The notes under the pieces: generated by a model
What the model was told of the DNA's origin: nothing
Databases searched by the model: none
What the model saw: the letters and a program-made list of their open reading frames with translations, nothing else
Shown: in pieces, positions 62,598-64,000 of the stretch
Layout of the letters: every line of letters starts with the position of its first letter
Position numbering within the stretch: position 1 is the stretch's first letter
Made by a program: the position numbers and the translations under genes
Assembly (NCBI GenBank): GCA_948099385.1
Contig: CANUEZ040000156.1
Span: 5,229,501-5,293,500, forward strand
Length of the DNA: 64,000 bases
Direction of reading: 5' to 3'
Source: Fasciola hepatica
Lineage: Eukaryota > Platyhelminthes > Trematoda > Plagiorchiida > Fasciolidae

Positions 62598-63369
62598 TTA
62601 CCACGGCAATGATAAATTGATTACAAGTTCGCGTTGTTTGCAAAGTTCAGGTTTGTGTGCACGGATCGACAGGGCCTCCATGTATCTTAATAGTTTGGTA
62701 CTGGTGGTCGAGTAGATCACTTTGAACGCTTGACTTGCGTTGACGCAATGTTTGGTCTCGTAAATATGCCGAGCAATTGATGATCTAATTGACCTTTGCT
62801 CGGTTGATGATGCAATGGTGGCAAAATCGTTGCTCATTGTCTTCTGAAGCCACACTGGAATGTGTTCAGCCATTCGATGGCGTAACTGCCTTTCCGTTCT
62901 GCCTATGTAGGTGGCTGAGCACTCACATTTGAATTGGTATATGCAGTTTGATTTGGCGTGGATAGGCAAGGGTTCTTTCATCGATGGCCTAGTTAACCGA
63001 TTAGTTGTGAATATAATCACCGGATCGGCTGCATAGTAGGTGCGGCTGACAGCTGACTTCAAGCGTTTTTTGATCAACTCACTTACATTGTCACCTTTGT
63101 AGGGGAGTTTTAGATATACTTTCATCTTAGACACTGTGGTTGAAATATCCTTTCTTGGTTTCAGGTGACGATACTTTGTCAAAAATGATGTTGGATATCC
63201 ATTTTCCGTCAGAATTTTAGTGATGTGATTTATTTCTTCATCCAAAGTGTCCGCCGTGCAAATCTTCTGTGCTCTGCAGAACAGTGTTTGCACTGTGTTT
63301 ATCTTGTACTTTATCGGGACGAAACTGCTGAAGTGTAGATATTGCCCCGACCAGGTGTCTTTTCGATAA
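62598..63369 (-). CDS. Penelope-like element, C-terminal part with GIY-YIG endonuclease
   Basis: 3' portion of a Penelope-like retroelement ORF. It starts at the palindrome centre with DTWSGQYLHFSSFVP (end of the reverse-transcriptase domain), passes a linker with LTENGYPTSFLTK and LPYKGDNVSELI, then FTTNRLTRPSMKEP and the GIY-YIG domain: CIYQFKCECSATYIGRTERQ with Cys ligands, RHRMAEHIP, and a C-terminal stretch to the stop. The GIY-YIG nuclease nicks target DNA for target-primed reverse transcription. Polymerase motifs including YADD are missing because the copy is 5'-truncated. The frame stays open upstream to 63482, but that part is antisense of the opposite arm and not real protein. No stops are present, so insertion was recent. 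Confidence 0.85.
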
Positions 63370-64000
63370 GACACCTGGTCGGGGCAATATCTACACTTCA
63401 GCAGTTTCGTCCCGATAAAGTACAAGATAAACACAGTGCAAACACTGTTCTGCAGAGCACAGAAGATTTGCACGGCGGACACTTTGGATGAAGAAATAAA
63501 TCACATCACTAAAATTCTGACGGAAAATGGATATCCAACATCATTTTTGACAAAGTATCGTCACCTGAAACCAAGAAAGGATATTTCAACCACAGTGTCT
63601 AAGATGAAAGTATATCTAAAACTCCCCTACAAAGGTGACAATGTAAGTGAGTTGATCAAAAAACGCTTGAAGTCAGCTGTCAGCCGCACCTACTATGCAG
63701 CCGATCCGGTGATTATATTCACAACTAATCGGTTAACTAGGCCATCGATGAAAGAACCCTTGCCTATCCACGCCAAATCAAACTGCATATACCAATTCAA
63801 ATGTGAGTGCTCAGCCACCTACATAGGCAGAACGGAAAGGCAGTTACGTCATCGAATGGCTGAACACATTCCAGTGTGGCTTCAGAAGACAATGAGCAAC
63901 GATTTTGCCACCATTGCATCATCAACCGAGCAAAGGTCAATTAGATCATCAATTGCTCGGCATATTTACGAGACCAAACATTGCGTCAACGCAAGTCAAG
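62729..64000. repeat. Giant perfect palindrome of two Penelope-like copies
   Basis: Arms 62729-63361 and 63368-64000 (633 bp each, no mismatch seen where compared) around the 6 nt centre TTCGAT at 63362-63367. The right arm is cut by the window end, so the true length is larger. Confidence 0.95.
63370..64000 (+). CDS. Penelope-like element, second inverted copy (runs off window)
   Basis: Exact reverse-complement copy of the minus-strand fragment. The frame opens at GACACCTGG (63370, in-frame TAA just before) and is open to the window end: DTWSGQYLHF, the linker, the YIG motif (TYIGRTERQ) and on to CVNASQ. It is 5'-truncated at the same base as its partner. Confidence 0.85.

Noticed and set aside
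61600..62600. Hammerhead ribozyme in the Penelope-like 3' region
   Set aside because: The CTGATGA and GAAAC core boxes were not found together by eye; a covariance search would be needed.

Overview
The window looks like a piece of a eukaryotic, AT-rich, repeat-dense animal genome, most likely a flatworm and probably a trematode. This rests on GT-AG introns, a retinol-dehydrogenase-type gene split by introns, a GIY-YIG Penelope-like element, an RTE-type LINE, a Tc1-like relic and long (TA)n microsatellites. The species cannot be named from the sequence alone. There are no operons, ribosome binding sites, CRISPR arrays or recognisable tRNA or rRNA genes.

Layout. 1540-5625 holds an LTR retrotransposon in the form LTR-body-LTR-body-LTR (292 bp LTRs, exact 1897 bp period). 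Each body carries only a gag-like ORF between a primer binding site matching the 3' end of tRNA-His and a polypurine tract. 7685-10916 (minus) holds the one gene that can be fully modelled: a four-exon short-chain dehydrogenase/reductase of the RDH11-14 type, 360 residues, all catalytic motifs intact. A decayed paralogue of the same gene, with its introns, lies on the plus strand at 45959-48959.

The remainder is mostly intron-like or intergenic DNA with transposon debris: a 276 bp perfect inverted repeat around a 1.8 kb spacer (32021-34393); LINE relics at 37.1 and 44.0-44.6 kb; a Tc1/mariner relic (51.0-51.6 kb); a long but broken RTE-like LINE on the minus strand (about 52.96-56.5 kb); an older Penelope-like relic (58.6-59.1 kb); and, at the right edge, two Penelope-like 3' halves placed head to head as a perfect palindrome (arms of at least 633 bp, 6 nt spacer) that runs off the window. 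Three long AT microsatellites and several diverged low-copy repeats complete the picture. A few short open stretches with good splice signals (17.4, 34.9-35.5, 42.2, 42.85-43.83 kb) may be exons of genes not recognised here.

The genes do not form a pathway. The clearest themes are element amplification and rearrangement: LTR-LTR recombination, inverted Penelope insertion, arm homogenisation in the 32-34 kb inverted repeat, and duplication plus decay of the dehydrogenase.
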